A stretch of 64,000 nucleotides of DNA from Prochlorococcus sp. AG-418-M08 (GCA_003213955.1 QCMG01000005.1:62001-126000), one strand, 5' to 3'; positions 33,483 to 44,221 are shown, numbered from the stretch's first letter. Program-made: numbers and translations. Notes: generated from the sequence alone by a model not told the origin.

Positions 33483-33794
33483 ATGGCAGCTGTTTCACTT
33501 ACAGTCTCTACAGTCAAACCACTGGGAGATAGAATATTTATCAAAGTTTCCGAATCTGAGGAAAAAACTGCTGGGGGCATCCTTTTGCCTGACTCAGCCA
33601 AAGAAAAACCACAGGTAGGAGAAGTCGCTCAGGTTGGACCTGGGAAGCTTAACGACGATGGTTCTCGACAAACTCCCGAGGTGAGTATTGGCGACAAAGT
33701 CTTATACAGCAAATATGCTGGAACTGACATTAAATTGGGAGGAGATGAGTACGTCTTGCTTTCAGAAAAAGATATTTTAGCTGTAGTAAGCTAA
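33483..33794 (+). CDS. groES: Co-chaperonin GroES
   Basis: Hsp10 lid of the GroEL chamber (103 aa). The family signature [11 protein letters not shown] and the mobile-loop segment [14 protein letters not shown] are intact. First gene of groES-groEL, 51 bp before groEL. The upstream region carries a K-box rather than CIRCE. Confidence 0.97.
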   Translation: MAAVSLTVSTVKPLGDRIFIKVSESEEKTAGGILLPDSAKEKPQVGEVAQVGPGKLNDDGSRQTPEVSIGDKVLYSKYAGTDIKLGGDEYVLLSEKDILAVVS

Positions 33795-33818
33795 TTTATT
33801 TGTTTCAAAAATTATTAA

Positions 33819-35480
<1,662 letters not shown>

Positions 35481-35502
35481 ATATCTAAATTTATTAGTTT
35501 TG

Positions 35503-35534
35503 AGGGATTGTTTATTAACAGTCCCTTATTTTTT
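35503..35534 (+). terminator. Rho-independent terminator of groESL
   Basis: Hairpin GGGATTGTT/AACAGTCCC with a TATT loop, followed by TTATTTTTTT, 22 bp after the groEL stop. Confidence 0.75.
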
Positions 35535-35570
35535 TGAAATCTCAATATAAATTAATCTAATTTGAAGCGG

Positions 35571-35795
35571 CTAAATCCACCCAGCACTGAGAATTATTGC
35601 AAGAGACAAAAATATAATTAATATAATCCAGGTTATTTTGTTCAGTGATGCTTCAGCACTGCTAGCACTGGTAAACATTGAGCTTCCACTAGCGGCGATC
35701 CCGCCCATACCGTCCCCTTTAGGACTATGAAGCAAGACTAAAAGTATAAGAAGAATTCCGGACCCAACCCATATCCAAGTAAATATTTGACTCAT
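35571..35795 (-). CDS. secG: Protein-export membrane protein SecG
   Basis: Small subunit of the SecYEG translocon (74 aa). Two spans (about 8-24 and 52-72) flank the loop HSPKGDGMGGIAASGSSMF, which matches the SecG signature. Same strand as gpmI and 25 bp downstream of it. Confidence 0.92.
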   Translation of the reverse strand: MSQIFTWIWVGSGILLILLVLLHSPKGDGMGGIAASGSSMFTSASSAEASLNKITWIILIIFLSLAIILSAGWI

Positions 35796-35820
35796 TTTTT
35801 GAAATTACTATATATTTAAT

Positions 35821-37443
35821 TTAAACATGTTGAACGACTTTATTAAATCCTTTTAATTCAATTTCTTTAATGAGAGATTTTCCTGTCATCTCTTTCGGAA
35901 TAGGAAGATTTAGTATTTGTAATAACGTTGGAGCAATATCTGCTAAGCCAGCATTTTCTCGCAAATAAATCTCATTACCCATATTTGGTATTTTTCTTTT
36001 CTCACCCTCTATAAAAATTAAAGGCACTTTATTAATAGTGTGGGCTGTCCAAGCTTCTCCAGCAGGACCTTTCATTACTTCAGCATTGCCATGGTCTGCA
36101 GTGATAAGTATACTACCGCCCATTTCTCCAGTAGCATTAACTATTTTGCCAATACATCTATCGACTGTTTCGATAGCTTTGATAGTGGCATTCATATTAC
36201 CTGTGTGTCCAACCATATCAGGATTTGCAAAATTTATTACAACGAAGGAATACTGACCACTTTTTATCGCATTAGAGCAACTAATAGTTAATTCTTCAGC
36301 AGACATTTCTGGAGCCATGTCATAAGTTGCGACTCTGGGGGATGGAATTAGATGTCTATTTTCTCCAGGCAAAGGAATTTCTACTCCTCCATTAAAAAAA
36401 TAAGTGACGTGAGGATATTTTTCTGTCTCTGCTGTCCTGTATTGCATTAGCCCGTTCTCTGAAACTATCTGTCCGATAAAGTTATTTAGTGACTCAGGTG
36501 GGAAAGCTACTTTGACTGGTAAATTTGCTTCATATTGAGTAAAAGTGAGAATATCTAAATTAGGGACATTTTTTCTTTGGAAATTATCAAATTCTTTTTC
36601 TGAAAGAGCCTTTATTATTTGCCTAGCTCTATCTGGACGGAAATTAAAACAAATAAGAGTATCTTCATCTTTTAAGAAATTTTCTGATATTCTTATCGGA
36701 TCTAAGAATTCATCTGTTATATTTTGGCCATAGCATTCATTTAAATAATCTTCAGGAGAAATATCAGCAACCTGAATATTAGGATCTGTTAAATTTGTAA
36801 AAGCTTTTTCTGTTCTTTCCCATAATAAATTTCTATCCATTATCCAGTATCTTCCGCATATAGATGCTATTTCTCCAACTTTATATTTTTCTATGCAATC
36901 CTGTATTTTTTTTATGTAGTTAGATGCACTTTTTGCTGGAGTATCTCTTCCATCTGTAATGACATGAATAGCTACTTTTTCTAACCCAACTTCAGAAGCC
37001 CATTTTATTAATCCTAATAAATGATCAATGTGGCTATGAACTCCTCCATCTGAACATAAACCCGTAATATGTAAAGTTCCTTTTTTTTTCTTAATTGTAT
37101 TAGCTATTTCTTTTAACTCAACTACTTGATTTAAATGGTTATTTTTCACAATATTTGAAATTCTTACAAGTTCTTGTTGAATAATTCTTCCTGACCCAAT
37201 TGTCAGATGGCCGACCTCAGAATTACCCATTTGACCATTTGGTAAACCTACATCAGCTCCGCTTGCATTAATAAGAGTATGTGGATAAGCATGCCATAAA
37301 GAGTCCATAACAGGAGTATTGGCCTGTTTAATAGCATTGTCTAAAGTTTCTTCTCGATGTCCCCATCCATCAAGAATTGCAAGGACTACTGGACTCTCTG
37401 GAACTTTAATTTTATTTATATTCTTGCTGCTAATCTTTGACAT
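35821..37443 (-). CDS. gpmI: 2,3-bisphosphoglycerate-independent phosphoglycerate mutase
   Basis: Interconverts 3- and 2-phosphoglycerate (540 aa). Alkaline-phosphatase fold with the first metal site LDGWG, the phosphoserine in [19 protein letters not shown], and the second metal cluster ADHGNAE. The start ATG leaves a short Lys-rich N-terminal extension. The secG gene follows. Confidence 0.96.
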   Translation of the reverse strand: MSKISSKNINKIKVPESPVVLAILDGWGHREETLDNAIKQANTPVMDSLWHAYPHTLINASGADVGLPNGQMGNSEVGHLTIGSGRIIQQELVRISNIVKNNHLNQVVELKEIANTIKKKKGTLHITGLCSDGGVHSHIDHLLGLIKWASEVGLEKVAIHVITDGRDTPAKSASNYIKKIQDCIEKYKVGEIASICGRYWIMDRNLLWERTEKAFTNLTDPNIQVADISPEDYLNECYGQNITDEFLDPIRISENFLKDEDTLICFNFRPDRARQIIKALSEKEFDNFQRKNVPNLDILTFTQYEANLPVKVAFPPESLNNFIGQIVSENGLMQYRTAETEKYPHVTYFFNGGVEIPLPGENRHLIPSPRVATYDMAPEMSAEELTISCSNAIKSGQYSFVVINFANPDMVGHTGNMNATIKAIETVDRCIGKIVNATGEMGGSILITADHGNAEVMKGPAGEAWTAHTINKVPLIFIEGEKRKIPNMGNEIYLRENAGLADIAPTLLQILNLPIPKEMTGKSLIKEIELKGFNKVVQHV

Positions 37444-37580
37444 ACCTTAATTGAAATGCAGGGTTTAAAGAAGCAATCTTTAATTTAGCCATAAAAGCTG
37501 TTCCATACAATTTTTATGTAATTTTAGTTAGCTTTTGCTAATTTATTAAGGAAATTGAACAATATTAATTTAAATGAATT

Positions 37581-38141
37581 ATGTCCAATCCAGAAAAAAG
37601 AATCGTAATACTTACTGAAGAGGAGCTAAAGAAAACATTCTCTCGTCTAACTTTTGAAATTATTGAAAAGATCTCAGATTTAAATAATCTTCTATTGGTT
37701 GGGATCCCAACAAGAGGGGTTCACCTCGCTGAAGTATTGAGAAAAGAAATGTTTAACAAAACAAGCGTTAATGTTAAGACAGGAATAATTGATCCTACTT
37801 TTTATAGAGATGATCAAAATAGAGTTGGAATTCGTTTAATTGAAGCAACCAATATTCCTACATCTATAGAAAAAAAAGATATTGTTTTAGTTGATGATGT
37901 TATTTATACAGGGAGAACTATTCGAGCAGCTATGGATGCTCTTCTTTCATGGGGAAGACCGAAAAGTATTATGTTATTAGTAATGGTTGATAGAGGTCAT
38001 AGAGAACTACCAATTCAGCCTGATTTTTGCGGAAGAAAAGTACCAACTAGTAAAAAAGAAACTATACATTTATGTCTAAAAAAAGTTGATGGTCAAGAAG
38101 GTATATTCTTGGATAATGAAAGTTTAAAGGATATATCCTAA
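37581..38141 (+). CDS. pyrR: Pyrimidine operon regulator / uracil phosphoribosyltransferase PyrR
   Basis: A 186-residue PRTase-fold protein. The PRPP-binding motif VLVDDVIYTGRTIRAAMDAL is present in two overlapping parts, with the PyrR-type IGIPTRGVHLAE-like block as LLVGIPTRGVHLAE. It may have uracil PRTase activity, RNA-binding attenuation activity, or both. Its 3' end overlaps the convergent Hsp70-like gene by 18 bp. Confidence 0.92.
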   Translation: MSNPEKRIVILTEEELKKTFSRLTFEIIEKISDLNNLLLVGIPTRGVHLAEVLRKEMFNKTSVNVKTGIIDPTFYRDDQNRVGIRLIEATNIPTSIEKKDIVLVDDVIYTGRTIRAAMDALLSWGRPKSIMLLVMVDRGHRELPIQPDFCGRKVPTSKKETIHLCLKKVDGQEGIFLDNESLKDIS

Positions 38142-39689
38142 ATTAAATTCTCCTAACTCTTTTTCATCAATGCCTTGCCATTTTATATAAAGAGATGAAT
38201 CGTTTTCAATACGAAAATAAAGCTTTAAGCCATCTTCTCCGATTTTGCAGCCATTTTTTAAGTTTATTCTTAATGGCTTTTTATCCCACTTAATAACTTC
38301 TTCTTCATTTTGAAACTCTGATAACTTTGGTAATCCATCCTCAAAAATTATGTCAAAATTTTTTTTCTTTTTAGTTTCTCCAATAATAATTTCGAATATG
38401 TTCTGACCATCTTTACTAGCTTGAAGAATTAACTCAAATGGTTTTTCTGTAGGCCATGTTTGTCCCTTAAAAAAAATTGGATGCCAGAAATGTTTTTGTT
38501 CTCTTTTATTAAATAATTCTATAGAAACACCTTTAGTTAAAATATCTTTAATCTTAACCCCTGGAGTCATAGCCAAAGCTCCTACTGCTATTGATTCTAT
38601 TGGAGGTGGAGATTTGATTTCTATTCCTGTGATTTCATTAGTGATCCACTGTTTTATTAATGTAATTTGTGTTCCTCCTCCAACCAAAATTACAGAATTC
38701 AAATCCTCTTTTTTACAAAAATTACCTCTAGCTTCGTTTAATAAATCCTTAAGAAGGGAATTTAAGTGACTAAAAAATTTATTCTCGATCAAAATCTTTT
38801 CAAATATTTCTTTACTGATGAAAAATTCTTTTTCTTCATTTTCTGCTGTAAATAATGAGATTAGGTATCTTCTCTCAGATTTAATTCCTGGCTCACTAAA
38901 CTTAAATTTTAATTTTTCTGCTTTTGAGAGATTTCTCTCATCTTGATTTGCAGGTAAAAAATAATTAACAATCCACTGATCTATATCTTTACCTCCGATT
39001 TTTGATCCTGCTTTGCTTATTATTTCAGCACATCTTATTTTTTGTTTTGATATCGCACTCACATCTCTCCCTTGAAATTTCAAAAGTTCTGCAATGGGAG
39101 CAGCTTTTCCCTCCCCACCTTGTGTCTTAATTATACTCATATCTATTGTGCTCCCTCCAATATCGATAATCATAATTTTCGAGCCTAAGGGAACATTGAT
39201 TCCAATACCAGCAGCAGTTGGTTCATCAATAAGAGCAATCTCATTTATAGGAAAATCTTTACAGAGATTTATTAACCACTTTCTATAACCTTTATAAGTA
39301 TCAATTGGAGCAGTTAAAACTAACCTTTTAATGTCTAATTCTTGTGGCATATTTTCCCAAAGGATTTGGAAGAATTTTTCACCTGACTCCATAGGATTTA
39401 AAATTTTTTCATTCTTCCTTTCAATATTATTACCAATTAATCTTTTGAAATTTGAATGAAAATATAATTCTGAATTAGAGCAATTTTTCTTTTTCAACGC
39501 AGACACGCCAATTCTCGCCATGTTTTCATTGCCTTCGAACCATACTGCTGTTGGTACAACACCAGGAGAAGAGGTAATGCCAGGAATTTCAATTAAAACT
39601 GAATCATTGCCTTTCTCATCTTGAAAAACAATTACGGTATTAGTATTTCCTAAATCAAGAGCAAGCGTTCCTGAAAAATTTTTTTTCAT
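38124..39689 (-). CDS. Hsp70/DnaK-like ATPase
   Basis: A 521-residue actin-fold ATPase. Phosphate-1 motif LALDLGNTNTVIVF at the N-terminus, phosphate-2 IIDIGGSTIDMS near 170, and adenosine motif VILVGGGTQITLI near 345. The region after about 385 is only about 135 residues long and lacks a full canonical substrate-binding lid, unlike DnaK. Possibly a partner of a J-domain protein such as the one at the left end of the window; this is inference. Confidence 0.85.
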   Translation of the reverse strand: MKKNFSGTLALDLGNTNTVIVFQDEKGNDSVLIEIPGITSSPGVVPTAVWFEGNENMARIGVSALKKKNCSNSELYFHSNFKRLIGNNIERKNEKILNPMESGEKFFQILWENMPQELDIKRLVLTAPIDTYKGYRKWLINLCKDFPINEIALIDEPTAAGIGINVPLGSKIMIIDIGGSTIDMSIIKTQGGEGKAAPIAELLKFQGRDVSAISKQKIRCAEIISKAGSKIGGKDIDQWIVNYFLPANQDERNLSKAEKLKFKFSEPGIKSERRYLISLFTAENEEKEFFISKEIFEKILIENKFFSHLNSLLKDLLNEARGNFCKKEDLNSVILVGGGTQITLIKQWITNEITGIEIKSPPPIESIAVGALAMTPGVKIKDILTKGVSIELFNKREQKHFWHPIFFKGQTWPTEKPFELILQASKDGQNIFEIIIGETKKKKNFDIIFEDGLPKLSEFQNEEEVIKWDKKPLRINLKNGCKIGEDGLKLYFRIENDSSLYIKWQGIDEKELGEFNLGYIL

Positions 39690-39793
39690 AATAAATTACT
39701 TATTATTTTTTAAGTTCATTTTGAAATTTATAGATTTATTCACGTTAATATTGATGTAAGCTCTATTGTATAATTAAGGTAAAGTAAATTTTT

Positions 39794-40030
39794 ATGAAAT
39801 TATCAAATAATTCTAATATTGATCATAATGATCTTGCTAAAAGAGGTGAAAGTTTAATAAGAAAATCTACAAACAGGTACTTAACTACAGTAAGAATTGC
39901 TTTCAGAGCTAAACAAAGACGTTTTGATGATTTTGATGGATTATTAGACGAGTCATCGATTAAACCAGTTCAAAGATCTATTATTGAACTAAGTGATGAG
40001 CAAGATCAGCCAGATTTACTTCCTGGTTAA
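39794..40030 (+). CDS. rpoZ: RNA polymerase subunit omega
   Basis: A 78-residue cyanobacterial omega subunit assisting RNA polymerase assembly. Conserved [27 protein letters not shown]. It is followed after 2 bp by a DUF1818 gene, a pairing typical of picocyanobacteria. Confidence 0.92.
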   Translation: MKLSNNSNIDHNDLAKRGESLIRKSTNRYLTTVRIAFRAKQRRFDDFDGLLDESSIKPVQRSIIELSDEQDQPDLLPG

Positions 40031-40032
40031 TT

Positions 40033-40404
40033 TTGTTATCAGAAGAAAAAAATTGGCGATTAATAAAAGATATCAAAAAAGGTAAATATTGTTTTCTGAT
40101 TGGTGTAAATAATTGGGCTATTGAATTACAAAAACATGAATTTGAATTACTTTATAAATTACTCTTAAAACTAAATAGTCAATTTTTGGAAATAAAAGAT
40201 GAATTAATGGATGAAGAGTTTATCAATTTAGAAATAGAGCAAATGCCTTGGTATGCAGAATTGGAGGGTAAAAAAAATGAATGGAACTTAAGATTAATAT
40301 TTGAAAGCTCAGAACAAACAAGATCATTTGAAATGTATTGGCCAATACCAATAGCCGAAAGTTTATTTTATGAAATAATAAAAATGTGGGAATCAATGGA
40401 TTAA
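40033..40404 (+). CDS. DUF1818 family protein
   Basis: A 123-residue soluble protein of the cyanobacterial DUF1818 family (NNWAIELQKHEFELLYKLL; EQMPWYAELEG; FEMYWPIP). The start is a TTG two bases after the rpoZ stop, so it is probably translationally coupled. Function unknown. Confidence 0.82.
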   Translation: MLSEEKNWRLIKDIKKGKYCFLIGVNNWAIELQKHEFELLYKLLLKLNSQFLEIKDELMDEEFINLEIEQMPWYAELEGKKNEWNLRLIFESSEQTRSFEMYWPIPIAESLFYEIIKMWESMD

Positions 40405-40719
40405 AAAATTAATTAAATTGGAATTTTTAAAAAAAAATTCCACGACCTTAAAAATTTTTTTCACATCTTTTCCACAGTAAATTTATGAAAAATATTTCTG
40501 GAACACCTTCTTGTGGAAAACTTATAAGGATAAGAAAATTCTATACTATTTTTTAGCTTTGTTTAATTAAGAGGAATTTAAATTAAAAACCCCTCTCTTA
40601 CAGGGTTCTCAAAATAATACAGACTGAGACAATGATGGAGTACTAAAAGTTGACTTATTTCTTTTTTTGATAAAACATGGGTTGAATATTAATTTAATTA
40701 GTTTTCCTTATTTGAAATT
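40405..40719. other. Intergenic region with paired DnaA-box-like sites
   Basis: A 315-bp gap without an ORF. It holds TTTTCCACA at 40468-40476 and the same 9-mer inverted at 40512-40520, plus a small AACCC/GGGTT hairpin near 40586-40606. TTTTCCACA is a known cyanobacterial DnaA box. It probably contains the promoter of the downstream DUF2811 gene. Confidence 0.5.
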
Positions 40720-40971
40720 ATGCAAGAATTAAATACTGATGATAATCAAACATTAATCACCAAGAAAGAAGAAATAATTAGCTTCAAATTTGACCTTCAA
40801 GGAAATCTTCAACAAGCTATGAATAAATTTGTTGAAGATCATCCTAATTGGGATCAGTACAGAATATTACAAGCAGCAATAGCAGGATTTTTGATGCAAA
40901 AAGGATTTCAAAATAGAGATCTCACTAGACTTTATATAGGTAAAATGTTGTCAATAGATTTTGATAATTAA
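40720..40971 (+). CDS. DUF2811 family protein
   Basis: An 83-residue protein conserved in cyanobacteria. Core VEDHPNWDQYRILQAAIAGFLMQKGFQNRD, split here as VEDHPNWDQYRI and AIAGFLMQKGFQNRD, is the DUF2811 signature. Mainly helical, no membrane span. Convergent with the EVE gene. Function unknown. Confidence 0.82.
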   Translation: MQELNTDDNQTLITKKEEIISFKFDLQGNLQQAMNKFVEDHPNWDQYRILQAAIAGFLMQKGFQNRDLTRLYIGKMLSIDFDN

Positions 40972-40984
40972 TTTAAGATTAAAT

Positions 40985-41446
40985 TTATTTAATTTTTTCT
41001 AGAATCAATTTAGCGATTTTCATTTCTACAGGAATTATGGATAATCTATTTCCTTTTTTAACTAATAAGAGTTCTTTTTCATTAAATAATATTTTTAATT
41101 CAGATAAACTTAAAAATTTTTCTGCTTTAAAAAGATATTTTACTTTCACACAATCCCATCTTGGCTTTTCATGACTTGATTTAGGGTCATAGTAAACTGA
41201 TTCTTTTTTAAATTGAGTTGGATCAATAATATTCAGACCTACGACCTCCATAAAACCAACAATTCCTGGAGGTTTACAATTTGAATGGTAAAAAAAAATT
41301 TTATCACCGATATTCATCCTTCTCATGAAATTGCGTGCCTGATAATTTCGGATGCCATCCCACAAAGTAACTCCATCTTTTTTTAGGTCTTCGATACTAT
41401 AAGCATTAGGTTCACTCTTCATTAGCCAGTAGTTAGGTCCAGTCAT
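40985..41446 (-). CDS. EVE-domain protein (thymocyte nuclear protein 1 homologue)
   Basis: A 153-residue EVE domain (PUA-like fold), a family that binds modified DNA or RNA bases. Signature NYWLMKSEPNAYSIEDL at the N-terminus, DGIRNYQARNFMR, and GDKIFFYHSNCKPPGIVG. It marks the border between the conserved core and the island. Its first dozen codons recur several times in the island (near 43.37, 47.6, 49.1 and 60.55 kb), so its 5' end may be an attachment site. Confidence 0.9.
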   Translation of the reverse strand: MTGPNYWLMKSEPNAYSIEDLKKDGVTLWDGIRNYQARNFMRRMNIGDKIFFYHSNCKPPGIVGFMEVVGLNIIDPTQFKKESVYYDPKSSHEKPRWDCVKVKYLFKAEKFLSLSELKILFNEKELLLVKKGNRLSIIPVEMKIAKLILEKIK

Positions 41447-41570
41447 AGTTTATGATTTGCGGTAAAAAGGGCTGCTGGTATGGTGCTGGTATGGTATTTT
41501 GTTAACTTTTTCATAAGCCAGCCTAATCCAAAGCATTTTGTTTAGTTTATCGAAGATAGTTGATCGAAGA
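41409..41570 (-). repeat. EVE 5' end plus upstream region, parent copy of an island repeat
   Basis: The first 12 or so codons of the EVE gene and about 120 bp upstream are repeated, imperfectly, at 49077-49230. The parent copy also holds an 11-bp tandem duplication, GCTGGTATGGT twice, at 41474-41495, which the second copy lacks. Confidence 0.7.
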
Positions 41571-41894
41571 AAGTTTAGAAAAAAGATATCGATAGTTAAG
41601 GTTTAATTTTCTTTTAATATAAACAGCTAGCCCTTATCCTTTCTCTAGCAGGATTATATGGAACTGCTAGTTAAAATAGAAAATCAAGATAAAGCTGAAT
41701 AAAAATTAACAAAATTCACAAATTAAATGTTTGTTTGAGAGTATCAGACTGCACTCCTCAAAATCCTGATGCAAAGCAGTGGTTATGATGGGTGCAAATA
41801 AATTTAAGTCTTAAAATTTATATTCTTTTGACTATAAAAGATAGTTTTTTAAATCAAAACATTTAACTTCCTAGATATAAAAAGACTTTTTTAA
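41571..41894. other. Gene-poor island border
   Basis: Nothing coding that I can defend. A short open stretch near 41630-41670 reads LALILSLAGLYGTAS after an in-frame stop and may be a relic of a membrane peptide. Near 41739 GAGTATCAGACTG resembles the sequence that flanks the EVE fragments elsewhere. Confidence 0.4.
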
Positions 41895-42377
41895 ATGAGT
41901 AAAAAATTAAGGTATATTTTCATAATTTCATTATTTATTCTTATTCAGACAATTTCCAAACCAGCCTTCGCATGCGTTAAGGGTTTGTCTTGGGGTATGG
42001 AACTTTCAAAAGTTGAAAGTCATCTTGGAACGACTTTAAAGCCAATAGAGAATCAAAGAAACAACGATCTATTTGAAATTAAAGAGTATAGGATGAGTAA
42101 GCTGCCTGTTAATAGCCTTAAACTTCGCATAACAGAAGAACAAGGATTAAAGCAGCTCGTCTATGAAATAAGCTATGACAACATGATTGAAGTTTTAGCA
42201 GGCTTAAGAAATAGATATGGATCTCCCGTTGGGACCACTGCAGATATTGAAGAAGATAATCCTCATCAGCAGTGGATTTGGCATACAGGAGAAGACATTA
42301 TTACAGCAGTAAAATCACAAGACAAACCATTTATACTTTTTTATCGTCCATCCCTTTTAGATCCTACTTTTTTGTAA
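41895..42377 (+). CDS. Secreted hypothetical protein (160 aa)
   Basis: An N-terminal signal peptide (about residues 6-26, ending in KPAFA) precedes a 134-residue mature domain with a leading cysteine. Conserved-looking features are WGMELSKVESHLGT and NRYGSPVGTTADIE, with W residues near the C-terminus (HQQWIWHTGEDI). Likely periplasmic. Family not recognised. First island gene after the EVE border. Confidence 0.65.
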   Translation: MSKKLRYIFIISLFILIQTISKPAFACVKGLSWGMELSKVESHLGTTLKPIENQRNNDLFEIKEYRMSKLPVNSLKLRITEEQGLKQLVYEISYDNMIEVLAGLRNRYGSPVGTTADIEEDNPHQQWIWHTGEDIITAVKSQDKPFILFYRPSLLDPTFL

Positions 42378-42444
42378 TCCTTTATAAGGAAATAATTAAT
42401 CTGATAAATTTCAATGTTAAAGTAAGTTGTTTTATTTGTAGATT

Positions 42445-42657
42445 TTGAGAAAAATTTTCCTGTTAATTCCTTTCAGTCTTAGCTTATTGTTAAGTCTTTC
42501 TTGTTCCAAAAAACCTGTTGAAAAAGAAATAAAAATGCCAATGCTATTTGATACGAAGGAACAGGCTGAAAAAGAAGCTTTTAAGTTTGGGTGTGAAGGA
42601 GCCCATCAAATGGGAGATAAATGGATGCCGTGCAGTATGCATAAACATAACCATTAA
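42445..42657 (+). CDS. DUF3721-like lipoprotein
   Basis: A 70-residue protein with a lipoprotein signal (LLSLSCSKK, lipidated Cys about residue 20). The mature part, MPMLFDTKEQAEKEAFKF then GCEGAHQMGDKWMPCSMH, matches the DUF3721 pattern with two cysteines and several histidines, so metal binding is possible. The start is TTG at 42445; I see no in-frame ATG before the signal. Confidence 0.65.
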   Translation: MRKIFLLIPFSLSLLLSLSCSKKPVEKEIKMPMLFDTKEQAEKEAFKFGCEGAHQMGDKWMPCSMHKHNH

Positions 42658-42702
42658 AAATGATCAATAATACTTAAAGTCACATAGTCATTTATTTTGT
42701 AT

Positions 42703-42957
42703 CTATTTTGTTTTAAATGCAGGTTCATAAACAGCACCATTACATACAGCTACTGCAAGACTTTCTTTTGCTTTTTTATCCCAGCCTTTTAAATCCTTTT
42801 CCTTTTCATTAATCCAGCGAACAGTTTGATTAAGACAAAGATTCCAGTAAGCAGCTTTTCTTGAAACAGGAATCAAAGAAATAGCTATCAGAACTATTGC
42901 AGCTGTAGAAGTGATTACGCAGTATTTGATAATGTTTGGACTTTTATGAGGTGACAT
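42703..42957 (-). CDS. Small single-span membrane protein (84 aa)
   Basis: One N-terminal membrane span (about residues 11-30), then a soluble domain with CLNQTVRWINEKEKDLKGWD and a second cysteine in VAVCNGAVYEP. Probably exported or inner-membrane anchored. No family recognised; the pattern of two cysteines and W residues suggests a folded periplasmic domain. Confidence 0.6.
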   Translation of the reverse strand: MSPHKSPNIIKYCVITSTAAIVLIAISLIPVSRKAAYWNLCLNQTVRWINEKEKDLKGWDKKAKESLAVAVCNGAVYEPAFKTK

Positions 42958-43049
42958 AAATAAAGAGCTATTTCTTCTTAGTTTTGTTCGACTATCAACA
43001 AAAAAAGTTAGAACGATAATTATTAGCTATTAATAAATAAAGGATATTA

Positions 43050-43262
43050 ATGAAACTAAAAATCAATATAAATTTTTTAGAAAAATATTTAGCTTATTTA
43101 GTAAATGATTTTGAATATAAAAGGATGACAGAAAAATATAAAAAAATTGATGTTGAATATAAAAGGATTACAGAAAACTTAAAAGAATATGATTTAATGG
43201 CAGACGTTGACGATCAAAGATTTCATCATTTTAGATCGACTGTCAATCACAAATTATCATAA
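43050..43262 (+). CDS. Hypothetical protein with internal repeat (70 aa)
   Basis: A charged helical protein with a visible internal duplication: EYKRMTEKYKKID followed by EYKRITENLKEYD. Its last 11 codons read through the island leader motif (43230-43249, on the opposite strand), so the C-terminus may have been recruited from repeat DNA or the ORF truncated by it. Function unknown. Confidence 0.45.
   Translation: MKLKININFLEKYLAYLVNDFEYKRMTEKYKKIDVEYKRITENLKEYDLMADVDDQRFHHFRSTVNHKLS
43230..43249 (-). repeat. Island leader motif, copy 1
   Basis: Plus-strand TTTAGATCGACTGTCAATCA, identical to copies 2 and 6. Here no matching minus-strand gene follows (only an 11-codon ORF), and the motif lies within the 3' end of a plus-strand ORF: probably an orphan left by rearrangement. 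Confidence 0.65.
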
Positions 43263-43364
43263 ATCCTTACTTCAATGAATGCATTTATATTTATTAGTTT
43301 TGCTAGAATTTTGCTAGAATAGAATTTAAGAAATTTCAAAAAACCTAGTCATATCAAGCTGGTA

Positions 43365-43396
43365 CATGTTTCATTAGCCAGTAGTTAGGTTCGTGT
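43365..43396 (-). pseudogene. EVE gene N-terminal fragment 1
   Basis: The minus strand reads HEPNYWLMKHVPA then a stop, matching EVE residues 4-10 (PNYWLMK). The initiator ATG is lost. The stop context, TTGATATGAC, resembles that of fragment 2. A shared downstream element follows at about 43430. Confidence 0.6.
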
Positions 43397-43429
43397 TGTA
43401 GCACAGGATGTCGGAGAAAATATAGCGTT

Positions 43430-43500
43430 TGAGTAAAGTTTGGATAACTTTATTATTTAAATCAACTATCCTACAAAGTTTCTATTAAGGAAAGTTATTC
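43430..43500. repeat. Island element B, copy 1 (diverged)
   Basis: Begins with GTTTGAGTAAAGTTTGGATAA and continues through an A/T-rich stretch to TTAAGGAAAGTTAT. It has the same arrangement as the copies near 45.6, 47.65, 53.83, 60.6 and 61.5 kb, following an EVE fragment. Confidence 0.5.
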
Positions 43501-43514
43501 CTATAATTAAATTT

Positions 43515-43652
43515 CTAAGAATCCTTTGATATTTTGTTTTTCATGTCTTCAATAATATTAATTAATTTGTCTAACCATTCTGTATTGTCTTTTGGTTTTA
43601 AATATGTAATTTTTGGTTGATTAATTTCAAGAGTCTCAAAATCTCCACTCAT
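43515..43652 (-). CDS. Small hypothetical protein (45 aa)
   Basis: Starts MSGDFETLEINQPKITYL and ends in a K-rich helix with WLDKLINIIEDMKNK. An AGGGAA ribosome binding site lies just before the ATG at 43652. The region upstream (43670-43752) is one of three related promoter blocks (see the GTA-N8-TAC entries). No known domain. Confidence 0.6.
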   Translation of the reverse strand: MSGDFETLEINQPKITYLKPKDNTEWLDKLINIIEDMKNKISKDS

Positions 43653-43738
43653 ATGTTCCCTTTGTATATTTGTTTAGGTACCCCTTTGTTCTAATTGATT
43701 TGACTAAAACACTGCGTATCTAATATGTGCGGTTTGAG

Positions 43739-43752
43739 GAACATTTAGGTAC
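43739..43752 (-). promoter_or_regulatory. GTA-N8-TTC site in shared promoter block, copy C
   Basis: In gene orientation GTA-CCTAAATG-TTC, followed by CTCAAACCGCACATAT. Less symmetric than the copy before the 58736 gene. It lies 87 bp before the start at 43652. Confidence 0.45.
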
Positions 43753-43878
43753 GGGAAGAGGTATGTTTTTTTGGTCATTTAAATCTATGGCTGACCTAAA
43801 TTGGAAATATGGTTGTCATGAGTCGGTTGCGTTGATACAACTGAAATCAACCATAAACTTTAAATTGCATTTAATAAA

Positions 43879-44061
43879 ATGACTTACTACAGTTGCTTTG
43901 ATCAGAAAGGAAATATAATTGCTCGCTGTCAGACTAAAGAAGATATAAATGTTCTTAAGAAAATGGGCAGACCAATAATGGAAATAAAAGAAATGAAAAA
44001 AGAGGAATCAGTTGTTTGTTCTTTAACTGGTAGTCCATCCGATTACAACGACGATTATTAA
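43879..44061 (+). CDS. Small hypothetical protein (60 aa)
   Basis: Begins MTYYSCFDQKGNIIARC and ends CSLTGSPSDYNDDY, with a helical KKMGRPIMEIKEMKKEE between. Three cysteines. A fragment of a paralogue survives on the minus strand at 53752-53803 (SCSLTGSPSDYNEDY then stop), which supports this being a real gene. Function unknown. Confidence 0.65.
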   Translation: MTYYSCFDQKGNIIARCQTKEDINVLKKMGRPIMEIKEMKKEESVVCSLTGSPSDYNDDY

Positions 44062-44065
44062 GCTT

Positions 44066-44197
44066 ATGATTCAAAGAACGCTTCAATTAAATCAACATGG
44101 AAGATCAGTAGTTCTTTTGTTGGTTGTATTGAATAGCATTAGTACTTTCTTTTCTACTTTTGAAAAAGCATTAACTGATCGCGAAAGAGCGAGATAA
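44066..44197 (+). CDS. Small membrane-associated peptide (43 aa)
   Basis: Starts 4 bp after the previous stop. The product has a hydrophobic core SVVLLLVVLNSISTFF and a basic C-terminus RERAR. Likely co-transcribed with the 60-aa gene, with termination at the hairpin at 44250-44277. Confidence 0.45.
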   Translation: MIQRTLQLNQHGRSVVLLLVVLNSISTFFSTFEKALTDRERAR

Positions 44198-44221
44198 AAA
44201 TATTTAGTTATTTGTGGATTA

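Noticed and set aside
40405-40719. Possible chromosomal origin because of two DnaA boxes
   Set aside because: No dnaA, dnaN or gyr genes are nearby, only two boxes are present and there is no A/T-rich 13-mer array that stands out. Kept only as a DnaA-site finding.
43789-43884. A 31-codon frame MADLNWKYGCHESVALIQLK before the 43879 gene
   Set aside because: It overlaps the start of the better supported 60-aa gene, has no ribosome binding site and no paralogue.
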